Below are positions 1 to 9,742 of a stretch of DNA of 64,000 bases, piece after piece (positions within the stretch are counted from its first letter, which is position 1; every line of letters begins with the position of its first letter). A program made the translations under genes and the position numbers. The stretch is taken from assembly GCF_002252525.1 (NCBI RefSeq), contig NZ_NNRM01000041.1:62001-126000 (forward strand). Direction: 5' to 3'. Under the pieces are notes generated by a model. The model ran no database searches. It was not told the DNA's origin and saw only the letters and a program-made list of their open reading frames with translations. The stretch is from Brucella pseudogrignonensis. GTDB taxonomy: Bacteria > Pseudomonadota > Alphaproteobacteria > Rhizobiales > Rhizobiaceae.

Positions 1-554
1 GCCTCAACGCGCTCGCCGCTGATCTTTTCAAAATCGCCAACGACATTCGCTTCCTTGGCTCGGGTCCACGTTCTGGTCTTGGCGAGTTGTCGCTGCCGGA
101 AAATGAACCCGGCTCGTCGATCATGCCGGGCAAGGTTAATCCGACGCAGGCTGAAGCTCTGACCATGGTGGCAACACAGGTCTTCGGCAATCAGACCACG
201 GTAACCGTTGCTGCAAGCCAGGGACATTTTGAGCTTAATGTCTTCAAGCCGGTCATTGCCTATAATGTACTGCAGTCGATCCGCATCCTAAGCGATGCCA
301 TGGTCTCATTTGCAGACAATTGCGTGGAAGGCATTGAGGCCAATGAAGACCGCATCAAGGACCTTCTCGAGCGTTCACTGATGCTCGTAACCGCTTTGGC
401 GCCCGCTATCGGCTACGACAATGCTGCCAAGATCGCAAAGACCGCACATAAGAACGGCACGACCTTGCGCGAAGAAGCATTGAAGAGCGGCCATGTCTCT
501 GAGGAAGATTATGACCGGCTTGTGCGTGCAGAAAAAATGATCGCTCCAGATTGA
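1..554 (+). CDS. fumC: Class II fumarate hydratase, C-terminal part
   Basis: Converts fumarate and malate in the TCA cycle (cytoplasm). The gene enters from the left edge; the readable frame starts at base 3 and gives the last 183 residues. The superfamily signature [11 protein letters not shown] is present at about bases 111-143, followed by the helical core and the C-terminal domain that ends in EKMIAPD. The 5' end lies outside the window, so the start cannot be given. An 8-bp imperfect hairpin (577-584 with 600-607) follows the stop codon but has no T run. Assignment to FumC rather than aspartase or argininosuccinate lyase rests on overall resemblance and is secure at family level. Confidence 0.93.
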   Translation, partial: LNALAADLFKIANDIRFLGSGPRSGLGELSLPENEPGSSIMPGKVNPTQAEALTMVATQVFGNQTTVTVAASQGHFELNVFKPVIAYNVLQSIRILSDAMVSFADNCVEGIEANEDRIKDLLERSLMLVTALAPAIGYDNAAKIAKTAHKNGTTLREEALKSGHVSEEDYDRLVRAEKMIAPD

Positions 555-653
555 TTGTGCGCAATTAGTGAACAAACTGTCGAGCAATATCTATCTTTTC
601 TTGACAGTGTAGAGTAGGTATTGGGTTGCTCAGTTTAATTGGAGATTCCCCTG

Positions 654-1055
654 ATGTCGTCTATCACTCCTCAGAGCAACGGCCTGGCCACGCTCGTCGC
701 ACGCGTCTTTCTTTCGATCCTGTTCATTCTCGCTGGCTTCGCCAAGCTGACAGCAATTTCCGGTACTGCCGGCTACTTCGCTGGTCTCGGCCTCCCGGTT
801 CCAACTGTAACCGCCGTTCTGGTTGGTCTGGTTGAGTTCGTCGGCGGCCTCGCCATTCTCGTTGGCTTCCAGACCCGTATTGCTGCTGCAATCGTGGCCC
901 TGTTCACCATCGGCGCAACGCTTGTCGCGCACATGAACTTCGCTGAAGGCATGAACGCACTGATGGCACAGAAGAACCTCGCAATTGCTGGCGGTCTGAT
1001 CCTTCTCGCCCTGCAGGGTGCAGGTTCGATCTCAATCGATGCAAAGCGCGGCTAA
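654..1055 (+). CDS. DoxX-family membrane protein
   Basis: A 133-residue integral membrane protein of the DoxX/DoxD type with four hydrophobic segments (about 15-35, 50-72, 75-95 and 105-125). The start at 654 is chosen because GGAG lies 9 bases upstream; a TTG at 639 would place that site inside the gene. Family members are small quinone- or thiol-redox-associated membrane proteins, but the substrate of this one cannot be told from sequence. It stands alone, with its own terminator just downstream. Confidence 0.85.
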   Translation: MSSITPQSNGLATLVARVFLSILFILAGFAKLTAISGTAGYFAGLGLPVPTVTAVLVGLVEFVGGLAILVGFQTRIAAAIVALFTIGATLVAHMNFAEGMNALMAQKNLAIAGGLILLALQGAGSISIDAKRG

Positions 1056-1078
1056 TTCCCGCTCTAATGCCTGACTTT

Positions 1079-1112
1079 GAAAAGCCGTGCTTTATCAGCA
1101 CGGCTTTTTTAG
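1079..1112 (+). terminator. Rho-independent terminator after DoxX gene
   Basis: AAAGCCGTGC and GCACGGCTTT flank a short loop and are followed by a T run. It lies 24 bases after the DoxX stop codon. Confidence 0.85.
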
Positions 1113-1262
1113 TATCCGCTTTATCCAGACACAGAACTGTTACTTAGAGCTCGCAAAGATTGCACCGCACGATCTTGTAAGATATTGCAACCGCCTATTT
1201 TAATTTTGGAAAGACATATCGTCCTCCCAGACGTGTCTCATAACTTAGCTTGTAGAGAAAAA

Positions 1263-2510
1263 ATGGCCGTTTCACCCGCAACGAACAGTCAGCCTCGAGC
1301 TGATGCCCATACGGGCAACAATTACAGCTTTGCACTTGCCAGCCTCACCATGCTCTTCTTCATGTGGGGCTTCATCACTTGTCTCAACGACATCCTGATC
1401 CCGCATCTTAAAGGCGTCTTTCAGCTCAACTACTTCCAGTCGATGCTGATCCAGTTCTGCTTCTTTGGTGCTTACTTCATCGTCTCGCTACCTGCTGGCG
1501 CACTTGTCAAACGCATCTCCTATAAATGGGGCATCGTAACGGGTCTGGTGATTGCAGCCATCGGCTGTGCGCTGTTCATTCCGGCAGCATCCTATCGCGT
1601 TTACGAACTGTTTCTCGGTGCGCTTTTCGTGCTGGCTTCGGGCGTCACCATTCTTCAGGTGGCTGCAAATCCCTATGTCACCATTCTGGGCGCACCTGAA
1701 ACAGCCGCCAGCCGTTTGACACTGACACAGGCTTTCAATTCACTCGGCACAACCGTCGCGCCGTCCTTTGGTGCACTCCTGATCCTGTCCGCAGCAACCA
1801 GTGATGCTGCAAGCTCTGCGCAAGCGGATGCGGTTCAGTTTCCTTATCTTCTTCTTGCGCTGGCTTTCGCGGTTCTCGCAATCGTTTTTGCAATCCTGAA
1901 ACTCCCGGATGTTCAGGAAGAAGAAACCGCGGCTCTCACAAAGGAAGATGGTTCCGCCTGGCAGTATCGCCATCTGGTCTTGGGCTCTATCGGCCTGTTC
2001 GTTTATGTCGGCGCTGAGGTCAGTGTCGGCAGCTTCCTCGTCAACTTCCTCAACGATCCAAATGTTGCGGGTTTGGCGGAGTCTGAGGCTGCGCACTACG
2101 TTTCCTATTTCTGGGGCGGCGCCATGCTCGGACGCTTCATCGGTGCAGCTGCCATGCGTTATATCGATGACGGTAAGGCGCTGGCTTTCAATGCGCTCAT
2201 GGCTATTATTTTACTGCTCATCACCGTTGCCACCACAGGCCATGTTGCCATGTGGTCGGTTCTGGCAATCGGTCTCTTCAACTCGATCATGTTCCCGACG
2301 ATCTTCAGTCTGGCTCTGCATGGTCTTGGCAAGCATACCAGTCAGGGTTCGGGTATTCTGTGTCTGGCCATTGTGGGTGGTGCGATCATCCCGCTTATTC
2401 AGGGTGCTCTCGCAGATAAAGTGGGCATTCATCTGGCATTTCTGATGCCGATCATCTGCTACATCTACATCGCCTATTACGGCTTGATTGGCAGCAAGCC
2501 TAAAATCTAG
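1263..2510 (+). CDS. gluP: Glucose/galactose MFS permease
   Basis: A 415-residue, 12-helix major facilitator of the FucP/GluP branch, which imports glucose and galactose by cation symport. Conserved stretches include [17 protein letters not shown] near the N-terminus and LQVAANPY in helix 4-5, and the whole protein closely resembles Brucella GluP as I know it. The frame is open back to a TTG at 1185, but the ATG at 1263, after a purine-rich GTAGAGAAAAA, gives the usual family N-terminus. The stop codon TAG forms the first bases of a palindromic repeat element. It is convergent with hisG; both share the bidirectional terminator at 2616-2650. Confidence 0.93.
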   Translation: MAVSPATNSQPRADAHTGNNYSFALASLTMLFFMWGFITCLNDILIPHLKGVFQLNYFQSMLIQFCFFGAYFIVSLPAGALVKRISYKWGIVTGLVIAAIGCALFIPAASYRVYELFLGALFVLASGVTILQVAANPYVTILGAPETAASRLTLTQAFNSLGTTVAPSFGALLILSAATSDAASSAQADAVQFPYLLLALAFAVLAIVFAILKLPDVQEEETAALTKEDGSAWQYRHLVLGSIGLFVYVGAEVSVGSFLVNFLNDPNVAGLAESEAAHYVSYFWGGAMLGRFIGAAAMRYIDDGKALAFNALMAIILLLITVATTGHVAMWSVLAIGLFNSIMFPTIFSLALHGLGKHTSQGSGILCLAIVGGAIIPLIQGALADKVGIHLAFLMPIICYIYIAYYGLIGSKPKI

Positions 2511-2612
2511 AGCGCATCCCGAAAAGTGCGAAGCGGTTTTCGGGACAAGATGCGCGTAAAACAAATATTTAGAGCGTTTTCTACGATTCAATCAAAACTG
2601 AAACGCTCTAAA
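2509..2612. repeat. Bru-RS-like palindromic element, full copy A
   Basis: A roughly 104-bp element made of two hairpins. The first has GCGCATCCCGAAAA and TTTTCGG...GATGCGC arms around GTGCGAAGCGG. The second has TTAGAGCGTTTT and AAACGCTCTAA arms. The same design recurs at 6842, 9639, 19089, 27284 and 61995. Its length and two-part palindromic form match the Bru-RS elements known from Brucella; this match is from memory, not from an alignment. Confidence 0.8.
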
Positions 2613-2615
2613 CAC

Positions 2616-2650
2616 AAAAAAGCCGGTCTGAAATTCAGACCGGCTTTTTA
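2616..2650. terminator. Bidirectional terminator between gluP and hisG
   Basis: AAAAAAGCCGGTCTGAA and TTCAGACCGGCTTTTT form a 15-bp stem with A and T runs on both sides, so it can stop both convergent transcripts. Confidence 0.9.
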
Positions 2651-2667
2651 AATTCAATATTATATTG

Positions 2668-3363
2668 TTAGCCTGCAAGACCCTTACGGATACGGGCAAT
2701 CACATCCTGAACGCGGTTATTCTGATCGCTGCGACGAGCTGAAACGAGACAAGCCTGCGAGCGCAGGATAATCCCATCTTCAAGCACTTTGAGCTGATTG
2801 GCTTTGAGCGTCGAACCGGTCGATGTAATATCAACGATCATATCTGCCGATCCCGCCGCAGGCGCGCCTTCGGTCGCGCCCAGACTTTCAACGATGCGAT
2901 AGACTTGAATACCGTGCTTCTGCGAGAAGAACTGCTGCGTCAGACGCCAGTATTTCGTGGCAATACGCAGACGGCGACCATGACGCTGGCGGAAATCGGC
3001 AGCGACATCATCAAGGTCGGCCATGGTCGTCACATCGCGCCAGACTTCAGGCACAGCAACCACAACGTCAGCATGGCCAAAGCCAAGCTCTGCTTCAATC
3101 GCCACGCGCTCATCGGCATGAGCAAGCGTTTCACGGATCAGGTCTTCTCCGGTAACGCCCAGATCAACGCTACCATAGCCAAGTTCGCGCGCGATTTCGG
3201 ACGCCGACAAAAACAGAATGTCGAGATCGTTCTCGCCTTCAACCCGCGCACGGTAATTGCGTGAGTCATCAGGCAGAATAACCTTGTATCCGGCCTTTTC
3301 CAGCACGGCGAGCGTCTGCTCTTTCAGCCGTCCTTTGGACGGAAGTGCGAGCGTTACAGTCAT
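2668..3363 (-). CDS. hisG: ATP phosphoribosyltransferase, short form
   Basis: First enzyme of histidine synthesis: joins PRPP and ATP to give phosphoribosyl-ATP. At 231 residues it is the short (HisG-S) form that lacks the C-terminal allosteric domain and needs HisZ. The PRPP-binding loop [13 protein letters not shown] is visible near residue 175. Its ATG overlaps the hisZ stop codon by four bases (ATGA), which implies translational coupling. Last gene of the hisS-hisZ-hisG operon, closed by the terminator at 2616-2650. Confidence 0.95.
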   Translation of the reverse strand: MTVTLALPSKGRLKEQTLAVLEKAGYKVILPDDSRNYRARVEGENDLDILFLSASEIARELGYGSVDLGVTGEDLIRETLAHADERVAIEAELGFGHADVVVAVPEVWRDVTTMADLDDVAADFRQRHGRRLRIATKYWRLTQQFFSQKHGIQVYRIVESLGATEGAPAAGSADMIVDITSTGSTLKANQLKVLEDGIILRSQACLVSARRSDQNNRVQDVIARIRKGLAG

Positions 3364-4502
3364 GATTGTTCTCCGCTCAGCGCCTCAAGCCGGTCGAGCC
3401 AGATTGAAAAACCAACGCCCGGAATGTTTTCGGATGCACCGAGCATAGTCAACAGCCGGTCGTAACGACCGCCACCGGCCAGCACCATATCCTTGTCGCC
3501 GCCTGCCTGCCGGATTTCATAAACGAGCCCCGTATAGTAATCGAGCGGACGTCCGAAAGACGCATCGTAGACAATATCTTCGGCATGAATACCGGCGGCG
3601 ATAATCGCATCCGTGCGCGCTTCAAACTTTTGCAGAACAACGCTCAGATCAAGCGCATTGTCAGCCGCAAAAGCCCGCAGCGTAATGGTGGCAGCTTCAA
3701 GCGAAACGCGGGTAGAAAGAAAACGCTTCAACACATCAAGCGCAGATGAAGGGAAACGGGCCGCAGCCAGATCTTCTTTTTCAATGAGGCGACGGGCGAT
3801 TTCCGCAGGCGTACGTCCCGCGCCCGGCGACATGCCAGCTTCGAGCATTTCTGCTTCCAGCATACGTGCCAGCCCTGCCTCGTCACCTTCGGCAACCAAT
3901 CCAGCCAGATGTTCCGGCAACGGGTCAGTGCGCTGCTCGCCAGTCAGCTCGGCAAAAGCTGCTTCCATCGTATGGGCATCGCCAAAGGCACGCAGCAGCT
4001 TCTTGCGCCACCCTTGCGGAAGACCCAGGGCCTTCAACATACCTGCAAAAACGGACTGATCGCCCAGCACGATTTCAAGCTTGGCATTGGGAGCCGCGGC
4101 ATGAACACAGCCCAGCGCATCGGCAATCGAACGCGCGTCCGATGCCGCTTCGTCGGTTGCACCCAAATCCTCGATGCCTGCCTGAAGAAACTCAGCCGCG
4201 CCATCGCGACGCTGGCGGAACACTTCACCGAGATAGGCATAACGCTTCGGTGTTGCAGCATTCAGCGCAATATGATTGCGGCAGACCGGAATGGTAAATT
4301 CCGGACGCAGGCAAAGGCTGTCGCCATTTTCATTTTCAGTGAGAAAGATACGGCGGCGCAAATCTTCGCCCGCCATATCCAGAAACGGATCGGCAGGTTG
4401 GATCAGCGGAATATCGACAAGCTCAGCCTCGCTGGCACCAAGCTGCCCGCGAAGCGTCGTGAAGACTAAAGATGTGCGTTGACCTGCCATGTTATCCGTC
4501 AC
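3360..4502 (-). CDS. hisZ: ATP phosphoribosyltransferase regulatory subunit
   Basis: A 380-residue histidyl-tRNA-synthetase paralogue that forms a complex with short HisG and gives it catalytic activity and histidine feedback. Class II synthetase-like elements are visible: [12 protein letters not shown] (motif 2 region), the [12 protein letters not shown] histidine-binding stretch, and [12 protein letters not shown] near the end. It lacks the anticodon-binding domain, as usual for HisZ. It overlaps hisS by four bases on the upstream side and hisG by four on the downstream side. Confidence 0.93.
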   Translation of the reverse strand: MTDNMAGQRTSLVFTTLRGQLGASEAELVDIPLIQPADPFLDMAGEDLRRRIFLTENENGDSLCLRPEFTIPVCRNHIALNAATPKRYAYLGEVFRQRRDGAAEFLQAGIEDLGATDEAASDARSIADALGCVHAAAPNAKLEIVLGDQSVFAGMLKALGLPQGWRKKLLRAFGDAHTMEAAFAELTGEQRTDPLPEHLAGLVAEGDEAGLARMLEAEMLEAGMSPGAGRTPAEIARRLIEKEDLAAARFPSSALDVLKRFLSTRVSLEAATITLRAFAADNALDLSVVLQKFEARTDAIIAAGIHAEDIVYDASFGRPLDYYTGLVYEIRQAGGDKDMVLAGGGRYDRLLTMLGASENIPGVGFSIWLDRLEALSGEQS

Positions 4503-6007
4503 TTCGCCTGCTGTGCGCGATCGCGAGCTTGCGCTTCAAGGATTTCGCGCACTGCCGCAACGATACCCTCTTCCTTGACCGTGACCTGCGCCGGGCGGCT
4601 TTCGCGCCAGGTCGCATTGTCTTCGATCTCGGCAGAAATGCGCTTGCCTTCAATCAGATCCTTGATCTGAACTTCGCCAGCCTCACGCTCCTGCGAACCC
4701 TGAATGATCACGCATGGCGCATCGCGACGGTCAGCATATTTCATCTGCGCTTTCATGCCGGAACCGCCGACATACATTTCAGCGCGGATGCCTGCCTGAC
4801 GCAGCTGAGAAACCATCTTCTGATAGCCACCCAGGCTCTGCGCATCCTTGTCCATGACCAGCACGACGACCGGGCCAACCACGTCGGACACATCAAGCTT
4901 GCCGAGGTTTTTCAGCGCTGTCATCAGGCGCGAAACGCCGATGGAGAAGCCCGTTGCCGGAACCGGCTCGCCACGGAAGCGCGAAACCAGACCGTCATAA
5001 CGACCGCCGCCGCCAACCGAACCGAACACAACCTTCTGGCCATCTTCATTAGTGACATCGAAAAGAAGCTCGGCTTCAAATACAGGGCCGGTGTAATATT
5101 CGAGACCACGCACGACCGAAGGATCGATCTTCACGCGACCTTCATAGCCACCAGCGTCAAACAGAGCTTCCATATCGGCAAGCTCTTTCACGCCTTCTTC
5201 GCCCTTGGCGTTGCCAGCAACAACGGCCTGCAGATTGGCAATGGTTTCAGCACCGGTTGCACCACCCGCAGCGGTGAAGGCCAGAACCTTTTCCACGGCC
5301 GCATCGGACAGTTCAGCGCCCTTGGTGAAATCACCGCTTTCGTCAAGACGGCCTTTGCCCAGCAGAAGACGAACGCCGTCAGCGCCAAACTTGTCGAGCT
5401 TGTCGATGGCACGAAGAACATTGAGCCGCTTGCCAGCATTCGCATCGCCTTCAAGGCCAATGGCTTCGAGCACGCCGTCGAGAACCTTGCGGTTGTTGAC
5501 GCGGATCACATAATCGCCGCGCGCAATGCCAAGGCGTTCAACCGTGTCGGCCATCATCATGCACATTTCAGCATCAGCCGAGACATTTGGCGCGCCAACC
5601 GTATCGGCATCGAACTGCATAAACTGGCGGAAACGACCTGGACCCGGCTTTTCGTTACGGAAAACCCAACCGTTGCGATAGCTGCGATAAGGTTTTGGCA
5701 GGCTTTCGTAGTTTTCAGCCACGAACCGCGCCAGCGGCGCAGTCAGATCGTAGCGAAGCGACAGCCACTGCTCGTCGTCGTCCTGAAACGAGAACACACC
5801 TTCATTCGGGCGATCCTGATCCGGCAGGAACTTTCCGAGCGCATCGGTATATTCGATGAGCGGCGTTTCCACCGGCTCAAAACCATAGAGGTCGTAGACT
5901 TCGCGGATGGTCGCCGTCATCTTTTCGGTGGCGCGCAGATCATCCGGCACCCGATCGACAAATCCGCGCGGCAACCGCGCCTTCATCTTGTCCGCTTTAT
6001 CGGCCAT
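4499..6007 (-). CDS. hisS: Histidyl-tRNA synthetase
   Basis: Charges tRNA-His in the cytoplasm. Class II motifs are visible: [20 protein letters not shown] (motif 2), the [11 protein letters not shown] histidine loop, GGGGRYDGL, and GFSIGVSRL (motif 3), followed by an anticodon-binding domain (about residues 410-495). The start at 6007 (MADKADKMK, 502 residues) is preferred because AGGA sits just upstream and it gives the N-terminus usual in Brucella. The frame also has an ATG at 6037 without a clear ribosome site. First gene of the hisS-hisZ-hisG operon. Confidence 0.94.
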   Translation of the reverse strand: MADKADKMKARLPRGFVDRVPDDLRATEKMTATIREVYDLYGFEPVETPLIEYTDALGKFLPDQDRPNEGVFSFQDDDEQWLSLRYDLTAPLARFVAENYESLPKPYRSYRNGWVFRNEKPGPGRFRQFMQFDADTVGAPNVSADAEMCMMMADTVERLGIARGDYVIRVNNRKVLDGVLEAIGLEGDANAGKRLNVLRAIDKLDKFGADGVRLLLGKGRLDESGDFTKGAELSDAAVEKVLAFTAAGGATGAETIANLQAVVAGNAKGEEGVKELADMEALFDAGGYEGRVKIDPSVVRGLEYYTGPVFEAELLFDVTNEDGQKVVFGSVGGGGRYDGLVSRFRGEPVPATGFSIGVSRLMTALKNLGKLDVSDVVGPVVVLVMDKDAQSLGGYQKMVSQLRQAGIRAEMYVGGSGMKAQMKYADRRDAPCVIIQGSQEREAGEVQIKDLIEGKRISAEIEDNATWRESRPAQVTVKEEGIVAAVREILEAQARDRAQQAK

Positions 6008-6128
6008 TTTTCCTGCCTGATCGCTGATTTTGTTCATGTTGCGCCGGAAAATCCGGCAAATCCGTTGCCGGTTTCCTAACGCATCAAACCGGGTGCGGCA
6101 AGTGCAGGAAGAGCTTTAAAAAGCGCGA

Positions 6129-6746
6129 TCAGCGCGTGGCGATGGCAACGGCCACGCCAGCCATCATTCCGGCGCATGTGCGATTGGCGATCTTGACCAT
6201 GCGCGGGGTGCGCAAAAAGCGGCGTGCCTGCACGGCCAGCAGCACCCAAGCATTATAGACAACGGCCAGAACCATGAACATAACCAGCAGCAATTCGCCC
6301 CAGCCAAGGATCGAAACGCCGGTGAGATCAATCACGGTCGGCAGGATGGCAACATAGAAAACCATGATCTTCGGATTGCCGAGCGTGATTGCCAGCGCGC
6401 TCAGGAAAAGACCACCAGCCTCATTGCGGCGCGGGATGATTTCTTCATTGATAAGATCGCTGACAGGCGCAAACCACATTTTCCAGGCGAGATAGGCCAG
6501 ATAGACGAGGCCACCATATTTAAGCACGAGAAAGACCGTGTGGAAATTCTGCGCCAGGGTTGAAAGCCCCCAGACAGCGAGCGACAACCAGACGGCATCG
6601 CCAATCCAGAGACCGAGCATGAATGGAAAAACGCCCTTATGGCCGCGGCTGATCACACGGGCTACCAGCGCACCAATGTTTGGACCCGACGTGCCAGCTG
6701 CAACCATCAAAATTCCGGCAAAGACTGCAAGCGACGTCAGATCCAT
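6129..6746 (-). CDS. LysE/RhtB-family amino acid exporter
   Basis: A 205-residue membrane protein with about six hydrophobic helices. Typical LysE/RhtB features include GPNIGALVARVISRGHKGVF near the N-terminus and ALAITLGNPKIMVFYVAILP in the middle. Family members export amino acids or homoserine lactones; the substrate here is unknown. The start at 6746 has GGAG upstream. The longer frame back to 6869 would read through a palindromic repeat copy and is rejected. Confidence 0.87.
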   Translation of the reverse strand: MDLTSLAVFAGILMVAAGTSGPNIGALVARVISRGHKGVFPFMLGLWIGDAVWLSLAVWGLSTLAQNFHTVFLVLKYGGLVYLAYLAWKMWFAPVSDLINEEIIPRRNEAGGLFLSALAITLGNPKIMVFYVAILPTVIDLTGVSILGWGELLLVMFMVLAVVYNAWVLLAVQARRFLRTPRMVKIANRTCAGMMAGVAVAIATR

Positions 6747-6841
6747 CTTCCTCACTCCTGAAACAAGGCTCAGAACGAAACCCGGTGGTTGTGACAGAAA
6801 ACCGAATCCGGCGCAATCAGCGCGATAATTCTTAGTTTTAT

Positions 6842-6887
6842 CGCGCATCTTATCCGAAAACCGATTCACACTTTTCGGAATGCACTG
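6842..6887. repeat. Bru-RS-like palindromic element, short copy (reverse orientation)
   Basis: GCGCATC...TCCGAAAACCG and CACTTTTCGGA...TGCACT form the first hairpin only. It is the reverse complement of copies A and E and sits between tag and the LysE gene, touching the 3' end of tag. Confidence 0.75.
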
Positions 6888-6888
6888 T

Positions 6889-7536
6889 TTATTGCGGCCG
6901 CTTCAAATCCTGACGAAGTTTTTCAATGTTCGGGCGGCAATGACAGCCTTCAATATGATCGTTGACCAGCCCCATGGCCTGCATGAAGGCATAAACAGTC
7001 GTTGGCCCGACAAAAGACCAGCCGCGTTTTTTGAGATCTTTGGAAATACGCGTTGAGGTCGCTGTGGTCGGATTAGCGGACAAGGTCGGATAATCCACAA
7101 CCTGCGGACGATCCTCTGCACCCGGTTCAAACGACCAGAAATAAGCAGCCAGTGAACCTTTTTCTTTCACAAGCTCGATGGCACGTTTGGCATTGTTGAT
7201 GGTGGAAACGATTTTGCCCCGGTGACGGACGATGCCCTTATCAGCGAGCAGACGTTCAATATCCTTGTCGTCATAAAGCGCGACACGATGAAAATCGAAA
7301 CCGTCAAAAGCCGCACGGAAATTTTCACGCTTGCGCAAAATCGTCAGCCAGGACAGACCCGACTGGAAACCTTCAAGGCAAATTTTCTCAAACAGGCGAT
7401 GATCGTTTGTAACCGGAACGCCCCATTCATTGTCGTGATAGGCAATATAATCCGGGAGTTCGCCCGGCCAGAAACAGCGCATTTTGCCGTCTGCATTGAC
7501 GATCAAGCCAGTCTTTTCCTGCACCGTATCGCTCAT
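6889..7536 (-). CDS. tag: DNA-3-methyladenine glycosylase I
   Basis: Removes 3-methyladenine from alkylated DNA as the first step of base-excision repair. The 215-residue protein shows the Tag hallmarks: MRCFWPGE (first zinc cysteine), YHDNEWGVP, GFQSGLSWLTILRKRENFR in the helix-hairpin-helix region, VGPTTVYAFMQAMG, and the C-terminal zinc pair in NDHIEGCHCR. Start supported by GGAG ten bases upstream. Single gene on this strand. Confidence 0.94.
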   Translation of the reverse strand: MSDTVQEKTGLIVNADGKMRCFWPGELPDYIAYHDNEWGVPVTNDHRLFEKICLEGFQSGLSWLTILRKRENFRAAFDGFDFHRVALYDDKDIERLLADKGIVRHRGKIVSTINNAKRAIELVKEKGSLAAYFWSFEPGAEDRPQVVDYPTLSANPTTATSTRISKDLKKRGWSFVGPTTVYAFMQAMGLVNDHIEGCHCRPNIEKLRQDLKRPQ

Positions 7537-7693
7537 TTCTGGTCTCCAGACTTTTATCGATTTTTAATCATGTCGCGCAACTTGCTGCTAACCACAACTT
7601 TAATTTGCGATGAGTCAGAGCCCGACACGCAGCAAAATTTACCTTTATGATTCCATTGCCCGGCACAATGGGCCCATGAAATTCGGGGCCGTT

Positions 7694-7716
7694 CTCCTGA
7701 CAGGAGCTGTCAGGAG
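7694..7716. promoter_or_regulatory. Perfect inverted repeat upstream of L,D-transpeptidase gene
   Basis: CTCCTGACAG, three bases, then CTGTCAGGAG: a 10-bp perfect hairpin 58 bases before the start codon, without a T run. It could be an operator or a 5'-leader structure; its role is unknown. Confidence 0.4.
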
Positions 7717-7773
7717 TGCGATGGGTAACAGCGTCAGCGTGAATGCAGGACGCAAAACAGACGGATTTGGCTT

Positions 7774-8544
7774 ATGCAACCACGTCATCTGCTTTTGATC
7801 GGTTCACTTGCGGCAATCGCCGTTTCCATTGTGACCACCAGCATGGCTTTTGCCAATGATCGTTACGCGACTCAACCACCGGTTCGCGTCGACAATCAAA
7901 CATCGCAGCGCTGGATCGCCCAGCTCAATGGACCGGCGGTCCGTGTCTTGCCAACACTTGATGCAGCACAACCGCAAAAGCGCACCATTGTCCGGCAAAA
8001 GCAGCCACCGAAGGCACGTTATCAGAGCGTGAGCCAGCAGCGCCCTGCTGACAATCCGGCAAAAGTGGTCCGCAAGAAGCAGCAGCTCGACCCAATGTTC
8101 CTGCCGCAAGTCGTATCGTATAGCGGCGGTGAAAAGCCGGGAACTCTGGTCATCGATACAAACAAGCGCTTTCTTTATCTCGTTGAAGGCAACGGTCAGG
8201 CCCGCCGCTATGGCATTGGCGTCGGCAAGCAGGGGTTTGGCTGGAAGGGCACACAGCGCGTGAGCCGCAAAGCGGAATGGCCGACCTGGACACCGCCAAA
8301 GGAAATGATCGCGCGCGAACGCAAAAAGGGCCGCATCCTGCCAGCGCAGATGAAGGGTGGCATCAACAATCCTCTTGGCGCTCGCGCACTTTATCTCGGT
8401 TCCACGCTGTACCGCATTCACGGCACCAATCAGCCCTGGACCATCGGTAAAGCCATGTCTTCCGGCTGTTTCCGTATGCGTAACGAAGATGTGACCGACC
8501 TCTATGGTCGTGTTCCTGTGGGCACCCACGTCGTCGTTCGCTGA
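7774..8544 (+). CDS. L,D-transpeptidase (YkuD domain), exported
   Basis: A 256-residue exported cell-wall enzyme. A signal peptide covers about residues 1-28 (ending SMAFA/ND), then comes a basic, proline-rich linker, then a YkuD domain from about residue 125. The catalytic pair is His216 in RIHGTN and Cys232 in SSGCFRM. YkuD enzymes make 3-3 peptidoglycan cross-links or attach proteins to peptidoglycan through a meso-diaminopimelate residue; which of these applies is not visible. A second gene of this family lies at 27375-28121. Confidence 0.9.
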   Translation: MQPRHLLLIGSLAAIAVSIVTTSMAFANDRYATQPPVRVDNQTSQRWIAQLNGPAVRVLPTLDAAQPQKRTIVRQKQPPKARYQSVSQQRPADNPAKVVRKKQQLDPMFLPQVVSYSGGEKPGTLVIDTNKRFLYLVEGNGQARRYGIGVGKQGFGWKGTQRVSRKAEWPTWTPPKEMIARERKKGRILPAQMKGGINNPLGARALYLGSTLYRIHGTNQPWTIGKAMSSGCFRMRNEDVTDLYGRVPVGTHVVVR

Positions 8545-8583
8545 CGGGTGCCACCGCAAACCCTTCATTCGAGGTCAGTTCAG

Positions 8584-8616
8584 GCCGCCGTTGCAAACAA
8601 GCGACGGCGGCTTTTT
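8584..8616 (+). terminator. Terminator after L,D-transpeptidase gene
   Basis: GCCGCCGT and ACGGCGGC arms followed by TTTTT, 40 bases after the stop codon. Confidence 0.8.
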
Positions 8617-8766
8617 GTCATCGAATTGAAACTTTTGACGTTTTTATAGGAAAAGCGTCCGCCTTAACGCACAAAGGCAGACGAAAGGTCTTTCACTTTT
8701 CATGCGAACACCCATATGCTGTGGAAGCAAAATGACGAGAATATATGTAAGAGGGAAGGACTTAAC

Positions 8767-9597
8767 ATGACCGTACCGGCGGTAAAACTGAACGACGGCA
8801 ATCACATTCCGCAGCTCGGTTATGGTGTCTGGCAGGTGGGCAATGATGAAGCCATCTCAGCCGTCAGCGAAGCGCTGAAGGTGGGCTACCGGCATATCGA
8901 TACGGCTGCCATTTATGGCAACGAAGAAGGCACCGGCAAGGCAATCAACGAGTCCGGCATCGCGCGTGGCGATATTTACCTGACGACCAAGCTCTGGAAC
9001 AAAGAACAGGGTTATGAGTCAACTCTCAAAGCTTTTGACGAAAGCCTTAAGAAGCTCGGCACGGACTATGTTGATCTTTATCTGATCCATTGGCCGCTCC
9101 CATCCAAAGACCTTTTCATGGAAACATGGCGCGCTTTCATCAAGATCAAGGAAGAAGGACGTGCGAAATCGATCGGCGTGTCGAACTTCCGCACCGCTGA
9201 TCTTGAACGCATTCTCAAGGAAAGCGACGTTGTTCCGGTTCTCAACCAGATCGAACTGCACCCGCAATTCCAGCAGGATGAACTGCGCCTGTTCCACAGC
9301 AAGCACAACATCGCAACCGAGGCCTGGAGTCCGCTTGGACAGGGCACTATTCTTGAAAACCCGACGCTGAAAACGATTGCTGAAAAGCACGGTAAGTCAG
9401 TCGCTCAGGTTATCCTGCGCTGGCATATCGAAACCGGCAATATCGTTATTCCAAAGTCGGTTACGCCAGCACGCATCAAGGAAAACTTCGAAGTATTCGA
9501 CTTCAGCCTCAATGGCACCGACCATGATGCAATCACCAAGCTGGACAAGACAGACGGTCGCATCGGACCGAACCCTGCGACGTTCTCGGTGGTTTAA
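8767..9597 (+). CDS. Aldo/keto reductase
   Basis: A 276-residue NADPH-dependent reductase of the AKR5 (2,5-diketo-gluconate reductase-like) type. The TIM barrel carries the catalytic tetrad in GYRHIDTAAIYGNE (Asp, Tyr), TTKLWN (Lys) and LIHWP (His). NADP-binding elements IPKSVTPARIKEN are near the C-terminus. The start at 8767 has AAGGA 7 bases upstream; the frame extends back to 8716 without a ribosome site. The physiological substrate is not known. Confidence 0.9.
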   Translation: MTVPAVKLNDGNHIPQLGYGVWQVGNDEAISAVSEALKVGYRHIDTAAIYGNEEGTGKAINESGIARGDIYLTTKLWNKEQGYESTLKAFDESLKKLGTDYVDLYLIHWPLPSKDLFMETWRAFIKIKEEGRAKSIGVSNFRTADLERILKESDVVPVLNQIELHPQFQQDELRLFHSKHNIATEAWSPLGQGTILENPTLKTIAEKHGKSVAQVILRWHIETGNIVIPKSVTPARIKENFEVFDFSLNGTDHDAITKLDKTDGRIGPNPATFSVV

Positions 9598-9602
9598 TGG
9601 AA

Positions 9603-9637
9603 TTGAAAAGCCCGGAGTTTTTCTCCGGGCTTTTTTT
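9603..9637 (+). terminator. Terminator after aldo/keto reductase gene
   Basis: AAAAGCCCGGAG and CTCCGGGCTTTTTTT arms with a short T-rich loop. Confidence 0.88.
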
Positions 9638-9638
9638 A

Positions 9639-9742
9639 CAGCATGTCTCCCAAAAGTGGGAGCCGGTTTTGGGGCAAAGACATGCGCACAAACAAAAGAT
9701 AGAGCATTTCGCATTAAAGCTGAAACGTTCGAAATGCTCTAT
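9639..9742. repeat. Bru-RS-like palindromic element, full copy B
   Basis: Two-hairpin element of about 104 bp with the same layout as copy A: GCATGTC...CCAAAAGTGGGAGCCGGTTTTGG...GACATGC, then TAGAGCATTTCG and CGAAATGCTCTA. It is diverged in sequence, but compensating changes keep the stems. Its right end supplies the stop codon (CTA on this strand) of the minus-strand DUF2000 gene. Confidence 0.75.

Noticed and set aside
601-640. Sigma-70 promoter for the DoxX gene (TTGACA at 601)
   Set aside because: No acceptable -10 box at 16-18 bases, and the TTGACA overlaps a hairpin that may belong to the end of fumC.
4472-6079. A 535-codon plus-strand frame opposite hisS
   Set aside because: It is the complement of the well-supported hisS gene, has no domain or ribosome site, and reflects codon bias of the real gene.
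6747-6869. Longer N-terminus for the LysE-family exporter
   Set aside because: The added 41 codons translate a palindromic repeat and lack a ribosome site; ATG at 6746 has one.
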